64,000 bases of DNA from Myxococcales bacterium (GCA_023248635.1 JAHFED010000023.1:16081-80080); one strand, 5' to 3'; shown: positions 17,381 through 27,216, counted from the first letter of the stretch. Program-made: numbers and translations. Notes: generated from the letters alone by a model not told the origin.

Positions 17381-19825
17381 ATGCCGCTTTTGTCGACGAC
17401 GCACCGCGCCATGCTCCTGCCTCTCTTCACCTTCGTCTTCGCCGGTTGCCAGCTCGAGCAGCTCTTCCCCGAAGACGTCGCCGCCGGCGCTGCCCGCCTG
17501 ACCGTGCGCAATGCCGCGGTGTTGGCGAAGCTGCTCGACGACGACACCGCCTGCGGCTTTGACTCCGAGGCCGTGGCCAGCAGCTACGTCGTGCAAGGCG
17601 AGACCGGCGGCGTCGGCACCGTCACTTGGACCGTCGAAAAGTGCGTGCTCGACTTCGGCAAGCCCAAGGTCGCCAACACCGACTGCAACGACGTCGACCG
17701 CACCGTCGGCGGCAAGGCCACCCTGAGCGCCCAGCGCGTGGTCGAGGGCGTGCTCACGGGCGACCCCGTCACCCCGGTCATTCCCCTGACCAACGACGCC
17801 GCCCACCTGCATTACGAAGCCGAGCTCGAGGATTTCAGCGTGCAGCTCTCGTCAACGCCGAAGTTCGCCACCATCCAGAAGGGATCGATGGAGTTCGACG
17901 CCAACGTGCACCTGGCCCTCAGCGTGTCGAAGGGCGTCTGCAGCATCGACACCGCCGAGATCACCATCAACGAGGTCAGCATCGACGACGCCGTCTACAC
18001 CATCGACTCCGGCGAGGGCGTCTTCGACGTCGACGTCCCGGCCATGAAGCTCAGCGCTCAGCTCGGGCTCTGGGAAGATCGCGAGAACTACCTCGAAGGC
18101 TCAGCGACGGTCTGGGACAAGGTCGTCGACGTCGGCACCGATCATGTGCTCGATCCCGACTACGACCGCGACGAGTTCCAGGCCAGCTATGCCTGCAAGG
18201 CCGACCTCAAGACGCCCCAGAGCTACACCTGCCCTGACCTCACTGAGACCGTCGCCAACGGCGCCACCCGCCTCCTGCTCAACGACGTTGGTAACCTCGT
18301 GCAGGCCGCCGTCAAAGACACCCGCTGCGGCTTCGCTTCAGCCAACGTGATGGACCGCGCCGACGTCAGCGGTCCCGTCGGCTACGACGGCGGCGAGGTG
18401 CTGTTCACCATCGAGACCCCCTGCGTCATCGACCTGCCCACAGACACCTTCCTCTCGCGCAACTGCCTCGGCGACCAGCTCAACGGCAGCGGCAAGGCCA
18501 CCATCAAGGGCTCGATGCGCCAGCGCGGCCGCGTCACCGGCGACCCCAGCCAACCCGTGATTCCCACCAGCCGTGACGCCGTCGAGATCGCCTTCGACGT
18601 CTCCTTCGAGGGCTGGTCGGTGGCCGGTGCCAACGGCAAGACCTTCGTGGCCCACAGCGGCGGCGTCACCGGTCGCATGCAGCCCCGGTTGGCCAAGGAC
18701 CGCTCGACGGGCGCCTGCTCCATCCCCACCCCGGTGGTGCACTTCGACGACGTCACCATCAAGCCCGGCACCGCGGGGGTCATCGTCAAAGACGGTCTGC
18801 AGATGGGCGTGACCTTTCAAGCAGGCAACTTCGACGCGCAGGTCGGCGAAAAAGACGGCGACGAAAACCGCTTGAGCGGCTCCATCGTCGTCGATGTCCT
18901 CGGCGAAAAGGGACTCGAGTTCGACGTCTCGGGCGACCTCGATCCCGACTACGACCACGACACGGCCAAGGCCACCTTCAGCTGCACGCCCAATCTCGAG
19001 CTGCCGGTCAGCGACGCCGACTGCAACTTCGACGCCGTCATCGCCGAAAACGCCGCGCGCCTCACCATCCAGACCGCGGGCACGCTGGCCTCGATGATCA
19101 ACAAAGACGACGTCTGCGGCTTCGAAGACACCCTCGGCGTCTTGCTGTGGCCCACCGACGTCGTCGGCGACTCCGGTGAGATGGGCAGCATGAGCTGGGA
19201 CGTCGCTGACTGCTCCATCGACCACGGCAACCTCAGCACCTTCGCTGAGGATTGCCTCGGCGGCGCCACCCTCGTTGAAGGAGACGCGGCCTTCGTCGAC
19301 GTCGGCCGCACGGTGCGCGGTGAGCGCAACAAGATGGTGCTCGGGCTCTTGATCGACTCGATCATCCCCCGCGAGCGCAACTCCGTCGACGTCGAGCTCC
19401 GCGAAGTCCAGCTCAGCGAATTCGCCACCTACGCCCTCGCCGCCGGCCAAGACGAGCCTGCTGGCATCTTGGTCATTCACGAAGGAACATTGTCAGCATT
19501 CGTGCAACCTGCACTGGGAAATCGCGCCGACGACACCTCGACCTATGATGTGCCGACGCCGGTGGCCCGCCTGTCATCGGTGCGGCTGACGGCGACGGCC
19601 TCGCTCTATGCCCAGGGCAAAACCTTCCACTTCGACATCAACAATGCTGAGTTGTCCGCCACCAACGGCGCTTTTCTGGGTGCTGAAAATGCGCTCTCCG
19701 GCAGCATGGCCGTGAATGGCAAGGCATACGACCTCGGGGCGCTGGCCCTGAACCCGGCCTACTCCGCCAACGCCTTCGACGACGCCTACACCTGCACCGA
19801 GAACCTGGCGGGACCGATCCGCTGA
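17381..19825 (+). CDS. large lipoprotein of three homologous repeats
   Basis: 814 residues from ATG at 17381, with GAGGAG six bases upstream. A lipobox (FTFVFAGC) anchors it. The mature protein is three tandem units of about 265 residues. Each starts with a helix of the type ARLTVRNAAVLAKLL and a CGF motif, and ends with LDPDYD or LNPAYS followed by a Cys (YACKADL, FSCTPNL, YTCTENL). Two or more Cys per unit probably form disulfides. The units are mostly beta-rich. No named family is recognised, and the role is unknown. A strong hairpin follows the stop, so the gene is probably monocistronic. Confidence 0.85.
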   Translation: MPLLSTTHRAMLLPLFTFVFAGCQLEQLFPEDVAAGAARLTVRNAAVLAKLLDDDTACGFDSEAVASSYVVQGETGGVGTVTWTVEKCVLDFGKPKVANTDCNDVDRTVGGKATLSAQRVVEGVLTGDPVTPVIPLTNDAAHLHYEAELEDFSVQLSSTPKFATIQKGSMEFDANVHLALSVSKGVCSIDTAEITINEVSIDDAVYTIDSGEGVFDVDVPAMKLSAQLGLWEDRENYLEGSATVWDKVVDVGTDHVLDPDYDRDEFQASYACKADLKTPQSYTCPDLTETVANGATRLLLNDVGNLVQAAVKDTRCGFASANVMDRADVSGPVGYDGGEVLFTIETPCVIDLPTDTFLSRNCLGDQLNGSGKATIKGSMRQRGRVTGDPSQPVIPTSRDAVEIAFDVSFEGWSVAGANGKTFVAHSGGVTGRMQPRLAKDRSTGACSIPTPVVHFDDVTIKPGTAGVIVKDGLQMGVTFQAGNFDAQVGEKDGDENRLSGSIVVDVLGEKGLEFDVSGDLDPDYDHDTAKATFSCTPNLELPVSDADCNFDAVIAENAARLTIQTAGTLASMINKDDVCGFEDTLGVLLWPTDVVGDSGEMGSMSWDVADCSIDHGNLSTFAEDCLGGATLVEGDAAFVDVGRTVRGERNKMVLGLLIDSIIPRERNSVDVELREVQLSEFATYALAAGQDEPAGILVIHEGTLSAFVQPALGNRADDTSTYDVPTPVARLSSVRLTATASLYAQGKTFHFDINNAELSATNGAFLGAENALSGSMAVNGKAYDLGALALNPAYSANAFDDAYTCTENLAGPIR

Positions 19826-19852
19826 CACCTGGCCCCGCCTGAGCTGCCTCGG

Positions 19853-19878
19853 CCCCCAAACTCCTAAGAAATTGGGGG
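19853..19878 (+). terminator. hairpin after the threefold-repeat lipoprotein gene
   Basis: CCCCCAA and TTGGGGG form a perfect 7-bp stem around a 12-base loop, 27 bases after the stop. An outer GGCC/GGCC pairing could extend it. There is no T-run, so intrinsic termination is plausible but not certain. Confidence 0.55.
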
Positions 19879-20028
19879 CTTGCGGGGCCAAGCTGCTTTG
19901 AGGGGCGGCGTTGCCCGGTGCCAAGGGCGCAAACCATCGGCACCTTGCGGCCGCCGCCAGCGTCCTGAGACAGAGACAAATGGGGGCCCGGCCTTGCTTC
20001 GTCGGCTTCAACCAGCGAAGCATGGGGC

Positions 20029-21381
20029 ATGCGCGTTGTCGTCGTCACAGCCTTCGCTGCTGCTTTGATCTCCGCCCTTCCCGCCTGGGCCGACGGAGAG
20101 ACCTGCACCCTGAAGAAAGAGCTGCGGGTTTCGATGGGCGGCAAGTGGACCAACCTGCCCGTCGGCGAGGCCATCACCGTCGCCGACCACCAGCCCAGCT
20201 GGTCGACCATTCAAACCCAGGGGGGCCTGGCGAGCGTTTCGAGCAGCCTCTTGGAGAGTGGGTGCGGGCTGGCACCGCTCCCCCGCGGCACCGAGAAAAA
20301 GCTCGAGCCGGTCCCCGCGAAGCCCGAGGTCGCCCCGGCCCCGGCCCCCGTCGCTCCCCCCACTGCTCCGCCTGAGGGCGCCCCCGTCGTTGCTGCCGTG
20401 CCTGCCATCGTTCCAGCCGCTCCCGCAGCCGTTGCTCCCGTGGTTCCGGCTGCGGTGGTCGCCGTCGCTGCCGTCCCCACGCCAGCGCCCGTCGAGGACG
20501 ACAGTGCTTCGGTGGAGGTTCCAGATGTGGCGCCGCCGGTCTTTGCTGCCCCCGCACCCACGCACGAAATCCTGACGGGCACCAAAGGGGCGCCGCGCCT
20601 CGTCGCCGTGCTCGATCTCAAGGCCACCGGCGAGGGTGCTGAGGCTGCGGCGGGCGCCTTCACCACCATGCTCGCCGCCGAGATCCAGGCGGTGGACGGC
20701 CTCAAGGCCATCAGCCGCAACGAGATCAAGTCCATCCTCTCGCACCAGGCCGATGCCCAGCTCGCCGGCTGCTCGGAGCTGCGCTGCGCCGCCGACGTCG
20801 CCCAGCTGGTCAACGCCGACGTCCTCATCACCGGTCAAGTGGACAAGGTCGCCGGCGCCACCGTCGTCAGCCTCTCTTTGATCGACGCGGGCTCGAAGGA
20901 CGGCGAGGAAGGTCCGGCGGTGTTGTCCCGCCAGGAAGCCGCGTTTCGCGGGACCGACGACATTCTGTTGAACCTGGCCCGGCCGCTGGTGCAGCGCCTG
21001 TTCGACGGTGCCAACGCCACCAACCACGTGGGCGCCCTCGAGATCTTCACCGAAGACGGCGTCACCGTCATCGTCGACGGCAAAGAGGTCGGCACCACGC
21101 CCATGGAGCCCGTGCGCGACATCCCGACCGGCGTGCACACGGTGCTGGTGCAAAAGGGGGCACGCGTCAGCCAGACCTTCGACGTCATCTTGGCGCGCAA
21201 CGAGACGACCATCTCGCGGGTCGAGCTCGTCGAAGAATCCATCTTTGATCAGCCCTGGTTCTGGGCGGCCGCCGGCGGCGTCGTCCTTGTGGCTGGCGGC
21301 ACCGCAGCCGGCATCACCACCTACGCGCTCTTGAACCAGGAGGTGCCCACCAAGGTCATCCTGGGCAAGCCGGTCGAATAG
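20029..21381 (+). CDS. exported PEGA-domain protein with C-terminal anchor
   Basis: 450 residues. A signal peptide (to ALPAWA) is followed by a short SH3-like beta domain, a Pro/Ala/Val linker (about 90-185), a domain of about 130 residues beginning RLVAVLDLKATGEGAEAA, a PEGA domain (GVTVIVDGKEVGTTPMEPVR) and a hydrophobic segment near residues 412-435. The middle domain, with a predicted helper role in detecting or binding partner proteins, resembles those seen with other PEGA proteins in this window. Family knowledge: PEGA domains are surface-associated beta domains. The specific role is unknown. Confidence 0.8.
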   Translation: MRVVVVTAFAAALISALPAWADGETCTLKKELRVSMGGKWTNLPVGEAITVADHQPSWSTIQTQGGLASVSSSLLESGCGLAPLPRGTEKKLEPVPAKPEVAPAPAPVAPPTAPPEGAPVVAAVPAIVPAAPAAVAPVVPAAVVAVAAVPTPAPVEDDSASVEVPDVAPPVFAAPAPTHEILTGTKGAPRLVAVLDLKATGEGAEAAAGAFTTMLAAEIQAVDGLKAISRNEIKSILSHQADAQLAGCSELRCAADVAQLVNADVLITGQVDKVAGATVVSLSLIDAGSKDGEEGPAVLSRQEAAFRGTDDILLNLARPLVQRLFDGANATNHVGALEIFTEDGVTVIVDGKEVGTTPMEPVRDIPTGVHTVLVQKGARVSQTFDVILARNETTISRVELVEESIFDQPWFWAAAGGVVLVAGGTAAGITTYALLNQEVPTKVILGKPVE

Positions 21382-21561
21382 TCCCGAAAGCCGATCCGCA
21401 GCGAGGCTGTGCCCGACGGAGACTCGGCGGAGCCCGAACGAAGCGACGAGCCGTACTTCCTGTATGGCGCAGGAGCGGAGGAGGACTCCCTCGTCGTCGA
21501 GGCCGGCCGGTGCAGCCGAGCAGGTCATTGCTCTTGTCGACGCCGTCGACGAAGCGGTGGC

Positions 21562-22239
21562 ATGGCCCGCGGATTTGCTGACGAAGCGTTGATGTCCAAG
21601 GCGCTGGCGCGGCTGGAAAAAGAGAACGAAAAGAAGCTCGACGCCCTCAACGTCGGCGAAAACGGCCGCTTTCTCGAGGAGCCCGCTGAGGTCTCGCCGC
21701 GGGTCGACAAGAAGCGTCGGGCCATCCAGCTCGAGCGGCTGGGGGAGAGGCTGATCAAGCTCAAGCCCGGTCAGCTCGTGCGCGTGCCCCTTCCCGACGA
21801 CCTGCGCGCCGCCGTCGTCGAAGCCCAACGCATCCTGATCAAGGGCGCCTTTGGCGGCTATCGAAGGCAGGTGCAGCTCATCGGCAAGATCATGCGCACC
21901 GTCGACGCCGTCCCGGTGCTGGCGGCTCTCGAGGATTTGCTCAGCGAGGGCACCCTGAGCAGCGTCGCCTTTCAGCGCGCCGAGCTGTGGCGCGAGAGGC
22001 TGATCAACGAAGGCGACGCTGCCCTCGCTGCCCTTTGCGCCGAGCAAGGCGACGTCGATCGCACGGCCTTGCGCCAATTGGTGCGCGCCGCGCAGAAGGA
22101 GCGCGAGCGGCAGAAGGCCAAAGGGCCCGACGTCGACGGGCAGACCGCCTCCTTGACGAACCAGAAGAAATTGTTCCGTCTCTTGCGCGAGCTCTTCGAG
22201 CCGGCCCGCGCGCGCCTCGATGCTGGGGAGGAACCATGA
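21562..22239 (+). CDS. darP: ribosome biogenesis factor DarP (YjgA, DUF615)
   Basis: 225 residues from ATG at 21562; ATG at 21592 and an upstream GTG at 21409 are alternatives, and none has a strong RBS. The DUF615 core is clear: AIQLERLGERLIKLKPGQLV, then LRAAVVEAQRILIKGAFGGYRRQVQLIGKIMR, given here only in part. Family knowledge: DarP associates with late 50S precursors and supports 23S rRNA peptidyl-transferase-centre maturation in E. coli. The C-terminal ends with KLFRLLRELFE, matching the FQYLREL end of the family. Its stop overlaps the next start. Confidence 0.85.
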   Translation: MARGFADEALMSKALARLEKENEKKLDALNVGENGRFLEEPAEVSPRVDKKRRAIQLERLGERLIKLKPGQLVRVPLPDDLRAAVVEAQRILIKGAFGGYRRQVQLIGKIMRTVDAVPVLAALEDLLSEGTLSSVAFQRAELWRERLINEGDAALAALCAEQGDVDRTALRQLVRAAQKERERQKAKGPDVDGQTASLTNQKKLFRLLRELFEPARARLDAGEEP

Positions 22240-23015
22240 AGGCCTTCGTCGTCGTCGCTGTCGCCTTCGCTGCCGTCCCCGGTTGGGCTGCCATCAAGAG
22301 CGAGAAGGTCGAGTACCAAGACGCCGACGGCACCGTGCTCGAGGGCATCGTGGCCTTCGACGACGACGCCGCCGGCAAGCGCCCGGGCGTCCTCATCGTG
22401 CACGATTGGATGGGGGTCTCGGCCTTCACCGTAGCCAAGGCCAAGGAGCTGGCCCAGCAGGGCTACATCGCCTTCGTCGCCGACATCTATGGCAAGGCCA
22501 GCCGTCCCAAGGACGCCCAGGAGGCAGGGGACTTCGCCGGCAAATACAAGAAGGACCGCAAGCTCTTGCGCAGCCGTGCCCAGGCGGGGCTCCGCACCTT
22601 GGTGAAGAGAGCCGACGTCGACGCTGCCAGGGTTGCGGCCATCGGCTTCTGCTTTGGCGGCACCGCGGCCATCGAGCTGGCCAAGAGCGGAGCAGCGCTG
22701 AAGGGCGTCGTCAGCTTCCACGGCGGCCTGGATGCGCCCACGCCCGGCGACAGCAAGAACATCAAGGCCAAGGTGCTGGTGTTGCACGGCGCCGACGATC
22801 CCTTCGTTCCCGCCGCCGACATCGCTGCCTTCAAGAAAGACCTCAACGAGGCCAGGGTCGACTGGGTCATGACCGAGTACGCAGACACCGTGCACGCCTT
22901 CACCCAGCCGAGCGCGGGCACCGACAAGTCCAAGGGCGCGGCCTACAACGAGCGATCCGCGCGGCGGGCCTTTGCAGCCATGAAGGCCTTCTTCGACGAG
23001 ATCTTCGCCAGCTGA
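22236..23015 (+). CDS. exported dienelactone hydrolase-family protein
   Basis: 259 residues from the ATG at 22236 (GGGGAGGA upstream), overlapping the darP stop by four bases. An N-terminal signal peptide ends near GWAA. The alpha/beta-hydrolase core has the dienelactone-hydrolase nucleophile Cys139 in IGFCFGG, the acid in GADDPFVP and the His in TVHAFTQP, so the Cys-Asp-His triad is complete. Family members hydrolyse lactones and other esters; the natural substrate is unknown. Periplasmic location is predicted, unlike the classic cytoplasmic catabolic enzymes. Confidence 0.9.
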   Translation: MKAFVVVAVAFAAVPGWAAIKSEKVEYQDADGTVLEGIVAFDDDAAGKRPGVLIVHDWMGVSAFTVAKAKELAQQGYIAFVADIYGKASRPKDAQEAGDFAGKYKKDRKLLRSRAQAGLRTLVKRADVDAARVAAIGFCFGGTAAIELAKSGAALKGVVSFHGGLDAPTPGDSKNIKAKVLVLHGADDPFVPAADIAAFKKDLNEARVDWVMTEYADTVHAFTQPSAGTDKSKGAAYNERSARRAFAAMKAFFDEIFAS

Positions 23016-23038
23016 TCCATCGGCGTCAGCGACGTCGG

Positions 23039-23055
23039 CCGAAGCGCTCCTTCGG
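23039..23055. terminator. small hairpin between converging genes
   Basis: CCGAAG and CTTCGG pair around a 5-base loop 24 bases after the hydrolase stop, between two converging genes. No T-run follows, so termination is only a possibility. Confidence 0.3.
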
Positions 23056-23132
23056 GGATCCTCCTCGACGGCGCCCGCGGACGAGGGCCGGGGGAGATGG
23101 GGCCTCCCGACCTCGAGCAAGAGGTCGTCGGT

Positions 23133-25244
23133 TCAGGGATCGATGTTGCCGGTGACGGACTCGCCCCCTGTCTGGGCTAAGGCATCGGCCAAGGCCTGGC
23201 CAGCAGCGTTCGATAGTTGAGTATTGAAATTGATCGTAACATTTCCCTGCACCGGGATAGCAGGACCCGATCCCAAGCCCACCGAAATGGAGTCTGGACC
23301 CGGCAGAGATGCACCGTTGGAGGAGAAGGCAAAGTTATCTGCTGCTCCACCAGGTGTGCCGATGGATGACAATCCTTCAAATCCCACGCTGTTCAGCCGG
23401 GCGTTGTCGGAGACCGTGAATCCACCACCGACCGTCGAGAGCAGGGGCACCACGATGGCCCCAAGGTTTTCGTTGTTCGTGATCGCCAGCGCGCCGCCCA
23501 GCGTGGTCAGCAGCGGGAGCCCGAGGAAAACGACGCCGTCGTTGCCCGTGACGGTCAACGAGCCGCCGACGGTCGAGAGCAACGGGAGCGCGAGCGAAGC
23601 GAGGCTTCCGTTGCTCTCGACAGTCAACGAGCCGCCGACGGTCGAGAGCAACGGGAGCGCAAGCTCGCCAAGGCTCGCCGCGCTCCCGTCAATGCTGAGG
23701 CTCGCAACCACGTTGCGCAGCAATGGCAATTGGATGCCTGTGGGACTGAGAAGCGCGACGTTTCCACTCACACCTTGCAGCAGCGGCAGAGCCACATTTG
23801 CTCCTGTCAGCGTGACGGTATTCTGCACAAATGAAATGCCCTGAATTTCAGCAATGGCGTTCACGGCGACCCAGCGCGCCACGACCGACGCCTCTGTCAC
23901 CACGACCGGATTTCCAGCGTTGCAGCTGACGGAAATGGTGGTGGTGGTCTCGCCGGCGAAGCGCGTCACCGCCCTTTCTTCACCGTTGGCGATGGAGAGC
24001 TCCGTGGGTGGATTCCCCCCTTCGGAGAAGGTAGAGGAGCACGCGGCGTCGGCCGGACTGATCGCCAGGCGCAGCAACACCGTTCCCGCCGCCGGGCCGT
24101 TGGACAGCTGAAGGTCGGGGACCAGCAGCACATCCACCAGCGTCGTCGTCGACTCGGAGATGGCCTGCTCGTCGACGCATTGAACCGTCACGTTCGCCGG
24201 CGCCACCAGGACGAGGTTGAAATCCGCTTGGGTCACCCGGTCCACCAGCAGCGTGCAGGCGGCGTCCGCAGGATCGGCGCTCGGCACCAGCAGCGTCGTC
24301 GCACCCGTCGCCACCAGCGCCGGCACCGCCACCGACACCTCGAGCAAGCCCAGCGTCGTCGTCGCCGTCAAGGGGTTCGCGTCGTCGAGACCCGCGCAGC
24401 TGGTGAGCAACGCGCCCTCTTGATCGATCAACAAGGAGCCCGCCACCGCGTAGCCGTCGACGCCGTCGTCGGTGGACAGCTCCGTGGTCGACAGGGTGGA
24501 GGTGCATTCGCCCAGGTCGACCCCGCTCCAGCTCAAATCGGGCGACGACACGTTGCCGGTCACCAGGGCCTGGGCCGGCGGCTCCGTGAACCGCGCCACC
24601 CGGACCGCCTCGGTAAGCGGGGCACTGCCGTCGCAGGTCAGGGAGAGGATCGTCGTCGTCACAAAGGTCGCCGATCCATTGCCGGCTCCATCGCCGTCGA
24701 CGCTGACGTCGGGCAGCGTCGCGTCCTCGGGTTCCGTCGTCGAGAGACGGCAATTGACGCGGGCGCCGACGACCCAAGACACGTTGGTGACCAGGGGCTG
24801 ATTGCCGGCGTCGTCGTCGACCTGGAGCGTGAAGATGTCTTCACCCTCACCCTCTCCCTCTCCTTCTCCTTCTCCTTCTCCTTCTCCCTCTCCTTCCCCC
24901 TCTCCTTCTCCTTCTCCTTCTCCTTCTCCTTCTCCCTCTCCTTCTCCCTCTCCTTCCCCTTCTCCTTCTCCTTCCCCCTCACCTTCTCCTTCTCCTTCTC
25001 CCTCACCTTCTCCTTCTCCCTCACCTTCCTCCCCCTCTCCCTCGCTGAGGTCGAGCGCGGGCGCGGCGGCGTCGACGCACCAACCAGCACCGTCGCCATC
25101 GACGGGCAAGAGACAAACCTCGGGTGCCGCGCAGTCGTCGTCGTTGTCGCATTGGGTCTGACAGGCGGTCTGACTGGCGGTGATGACCAGCATGATCATG
25201 CCAACGCGCAGACTCATTCGATCAAGCTCATTCTTGGTCAGCAT
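23133..25244 (-). CDS. surface lipoprotein with Gly-Glu linker and leucine-rich repeats
   Basis: 703 residues; ATG at 25217 is an alternative start nine codons in. A lipobox (SQTAC) is followed by a Cys-rich segment (CDNDDDCAAPEVC), then a very long Gly-Glu linker (about 70 residues), Ig-like or beta-sandwich regions with paired Cys, and a C-terminal array of short repeats such as LALPLLSTVGGSLTVESN. These repeats resemble the L-domain/leucine-rich type, forming a stacked solenoid. It is probably displayed on the cell surface and may bind ligands or other cells. No enzymatic motif is present. Confidence 0.82.
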   Translation of the reverse strand: MLTKNELDRMSLRVGMIMLVITASQTACQTQCDNDDDCAAPEVCLLPVDGDGAGWCVDAAAPALDLSEGEGEEGEGEGEGEGEGEGEGEGEGEGEGEGEGEGEGEGEGEGEGEGEGEGEGEGEGEGEGEGEGEGEDIFTLQVDDDAGNQPLVTNVSWVVGARVNCRLSTTEPEDATLPDVSVDGDGAGNGSATFVTTTILSLTCDGSAPLTEAVRVARFTEPPAQALVTGNVSSPDLSWSGVDLGECTSTLSTTELSTDDGVDGYAVAGSLLIDQEGALLTSCAGLDDANPLTATTTLGLLEVSVAVPALVATGATTLLVPSADPADAACTLLVDRVTQADFNLVLVAPANVTVQCVDEQAISESTTTLVDVLLVPDLQLSNGPAAGTVLLRLAISPADAACSSTFSEGGNPPTELSIANGEERAVTRFAGETTTTISVSCNAGNPVVVTEASVVARWVAVNAIAEIQGISFVQNTVTLTGANVALPLLQGVSGNVALLSPTGIQLPLLRNVVASLSIDGSAASLGELALPLLSTVGGSLTVESNGSLASLALPLLSTVGGSLTVTGNDGVVFLGLPLLTTLGGALAITNNENLGAIVVPLLSTVGGGFTVSDNARLNSVGFEGLSSIGTPGGAADNFAFSSNGASLPGPDSISVGLGSGPAIPVQGNVTINFNTQLSNAAGQALADALAQTGGESVTGNIDP
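24841..25043 (-). repeat. hexanucleotide repeat coding a long Gly-Glu linker
   Basis: About 200 bases of GGAGAA/GGGGAA/GGCGAG-like units on the minus strand (read as TTCTCC on the plus strand). It encodes alternating Gly and Glu inside the lipoprotein. Synonymous variation between units suggests selection at the protein level. Confidence 0.88.
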
Positions 25245-25261
25245 GAATTCTCATTCCGTCG

Positions 25262-26209
25262 TCATTCTATGATGATGCTGGCCGCGGCCGCGGCGCCCCC
25301 ACTGAAGAGGAGAACACCGCCGCCGCCGAGGCCGACGACCGCGATCGTCTGGAAGATTCCAATCGAATTTCTCGAACCGGATTCACCGCGATTGCGATAG
25401 TCTTCAAAAGCCGAATTCTTCGCAAACAACCCTACCAATCCGGTCACGACACCCGCCACACCGAGTCCCGCGCCGACGAGGCCGCCGATGAAGAGGGGGC
25501 TGGGCGTGGCAGCTGTTTCAGGCGCGCATTCGACGACGGCGTCCGCTGCTGGGCACAGGTGCAGCTCGCGCAGCTCAGCGTTTTCGACGTCGACGTAGCC
25601 GCGCCAAGGCACGCGCTGGGCGTAGCGGACCTCGACCTCGTGCCGTCCGGCCTTGAGCTTCAGCGGGGTCAGCAGGGGCGTCGGACCCATCGCGATGCCG
25701 TCGACGAGCACCTCGGCGCCCTTCTCGCTCATCGCGATGGCCAGACTGCCCGTGCGCTCTAATTTCAAGGCCGCGAGCACGGCCTGTTCGGCGACCTGGG
25801 TGAGGGCGGCTTTGTCGGCGGCGCTGAAGCTCAGCCAATCCTCGGCGGCGGGGCCTAGGGGTGAGCGGACGTCGACGACGGCGACGCGCAGCTGGTAGCC
25901 CGGTGCCAGGGCCCACAGCTCTGCGACCACCACCTTGGTCGCGTGCACCATCGGACCCACCACCCGCGCGCAGGCCACCGGCTTGCTGCAGGCCGCAGCG
26001 CCGGCGTCGAGAAAGGCGCGCTGCACCTCCTCGCTGCTGGCCACGGCGAGGGAAGCATCCTGCAGCGCACCCAGCATGACGGTGCTGACCAGGGCAGCTT
26101 GGGCGCTGACGTCGCCGGTGCCCGACGTGGGCAGCACCGCCAGCACATCGCTGGCGCGAGTGCCGGCGCACACGAGGGACATGAGGCCCACGACGACGAT
26201 GTGGCGCAT
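25262..26209 (-). CDS. exported PEGA-domain protein with membrane anchors
   Basis: 315 residues. A signal peptide (to TRAS) leads to a domain of about 130 residues (VLAVLPTSGTGDVSAQAAL) containing a Cys pair, then a PEGA domain with EVLVDGIAMGPTPLLTPLKL. Two hydrophobic segments rich in Gly and Ala follow (about 235-262 and 290-313). The architecture repeats that of the proteins at 20029 and 39927, indicating a paralogous group. The gene lies downstream of the rRNA methyltransferase gene on the same strand. Function unknown. Confidence 0.78.
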   Translation of the reverse strand: MRHIVVVGLMSLVCAGTRASDVLAVLPTSGTGDVSAQAALVSTVMLGALQDASLAVASSEEVQRAFLDAGAAACSKPVACARVVGPMVHATKVVVAELWALAPGYQLRVAVVDVRSPLGPAAEDWLSFSAADKAALTQVAEQAVLAALKLERTGSLAIAMSEKGAEVLVDGIAMGPTPLLTPLKLKAGRHEVEVRYAQRVPWRGYVDVENAELRELHLCPAADAVVECAPETAATPSPLFIGGLVGAGLGVAGVVTGLVGLFAKNSAFEDYRNRGESGSRNSIGIFQTIAVVGLGGGGVLLFSGGAAAAASIIIE

Positions 26210-26277
26210 CCGCAGCTCCCCCGCTTCGAGACCGCAGTATCAGCGACGTCTGTTGCCGCCGCAACAAAGGCTCTCGG

Positions 26278-27216
26278 TCAACGCAGGCGCAAGACGCAAC
26301 CCCGCATCGGCCGCGCGCGCCCGGGCTCTTGGCTGGTGACGTCGTCGGGCAAGGGCAGCGCGCCGATGTGTTCCAGCGATCGCCCCGCCAGCCTCGCGCC
26401 CCGCTGCGCTTCGTCGAGCACGCGCTCCACCCCCACGCTGCGGTCGTTGCAAGACAACAAAAGCAGGCCGCCGTCGTCGAGAGCCTGGCAGGACTCCCGG
26501 GCGAGGTCGGCGAGGGAGGCCTGCAGCACGAAGCGCGACCCATCGCGGCGCACCGCCTGGGTCGGCGGATCGCAAACGACGACGCCAGCGCCGCGGCCTT
26601 TCTTGGCTCGCTTCGCAAGCACGAGCAGGGCGTCGTCGACGATGAAGCGGTGCTGGCGGGGATCGAGACCGTTGAGCGCGAGGTTGGTGGCGGCCCAGGG
26701 GGCGCACTTTTTCGCCATGTCGACGTGGTCGACGCGGGACGCCCCGCCCACCGCCGCCGCCGCGCCAAAGGCCCCAGCGTGGGCAAAGAGGTTGAGCACC
26801 ACCCGACCCCGGGCCGCGTCGCGCACGAGGCGACGACCCAAGCGTTGATCGACGAAGACGCCGCTGCCGGCTGCTGCGGCATCTCGCAGCCGCACCAGGA
26901 GGCGCACCCCGTCTTCGACGACGACGTGGGACTCCGGTACCTGCCCCCGCACCACGCGCAGCTCGCTCTTGCCTGCGGCGGTACGCAAGACGGCAACCAC
27001 GGCTGCGGCGTCGACCACGCTGGCGGCCTCGTCAAGGTTGCCCGGCCACTGGGCCGCCCACAGCTCGATGCGCACCACGGGTCCGTAGCGGTCGACGACG
27101 ACGCCGGGCAATCCGTCGCCTTCGCCATCGACGAGGCGACGGAGGTTGGTGGCCGGCGGCACAGCGAAACCCGCGCGCAGCTTCAGCGCGCGCCCCAAGA
27201 GCTCGAGGTCGATCAC
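26278..27216 (-). CDS. class I SAM-dependent 23S rRNA methyltransferase, RlmI/RlmK type
   Basis: 312 residues from a GTG at 27216 that overlaps the preceding gene's stop (GTGA); the open frame extends upstream only over that gene. The EEHEE-like start NLRRLVDGEGDGLPGVVVDRYG matches RlmI/RlmK proteins. The SAM-binding motif is NLFAHAGAFGAAAAV, with an acidic residue in DHVDMAKKC, and the catalytic-loop motif is VVVCDPPT. The usual N-terminal PUA domain is missing or very short. The reaction is probably cytosine-5 or guanine-N7 methylation of 23S rRNA; the exact site cannot be set from sequence. Confidence 0.85.
   Translation of the reverse strand: MIDLELLGRALKLRAGFAVPPATNLRRLVDGEGDGLPGVVVDRYGPVVRIELWAAQWPGNLDEAASVVDAAAVVAVLRTAAGKSELRVVRGQVPESHVVVEDGVRLLVRLRDAAAAGSGVFVDQRLGRRLVRDAARGRVVLNLFAHAGAFGAAAAVGGASRVDHVDMAKKCAPWAATNLALNGLDPRQHRFIVDDALLVLAKRAKKGRGAGVVVCDPPTQAVRRDGSRFVLQASLADLARESCQALDDGGLLLLSCNDRSVGVERVLDEAQRGARLAGRSLEHIGALPLPDDVTSQEPGRARPMRGCVLRLR

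Noticed and set aside
24841..25043. CRISPR-like regular repeats
   Set aside because: Units are six bases without spacers and encode a Gly-Glu linker in frame.
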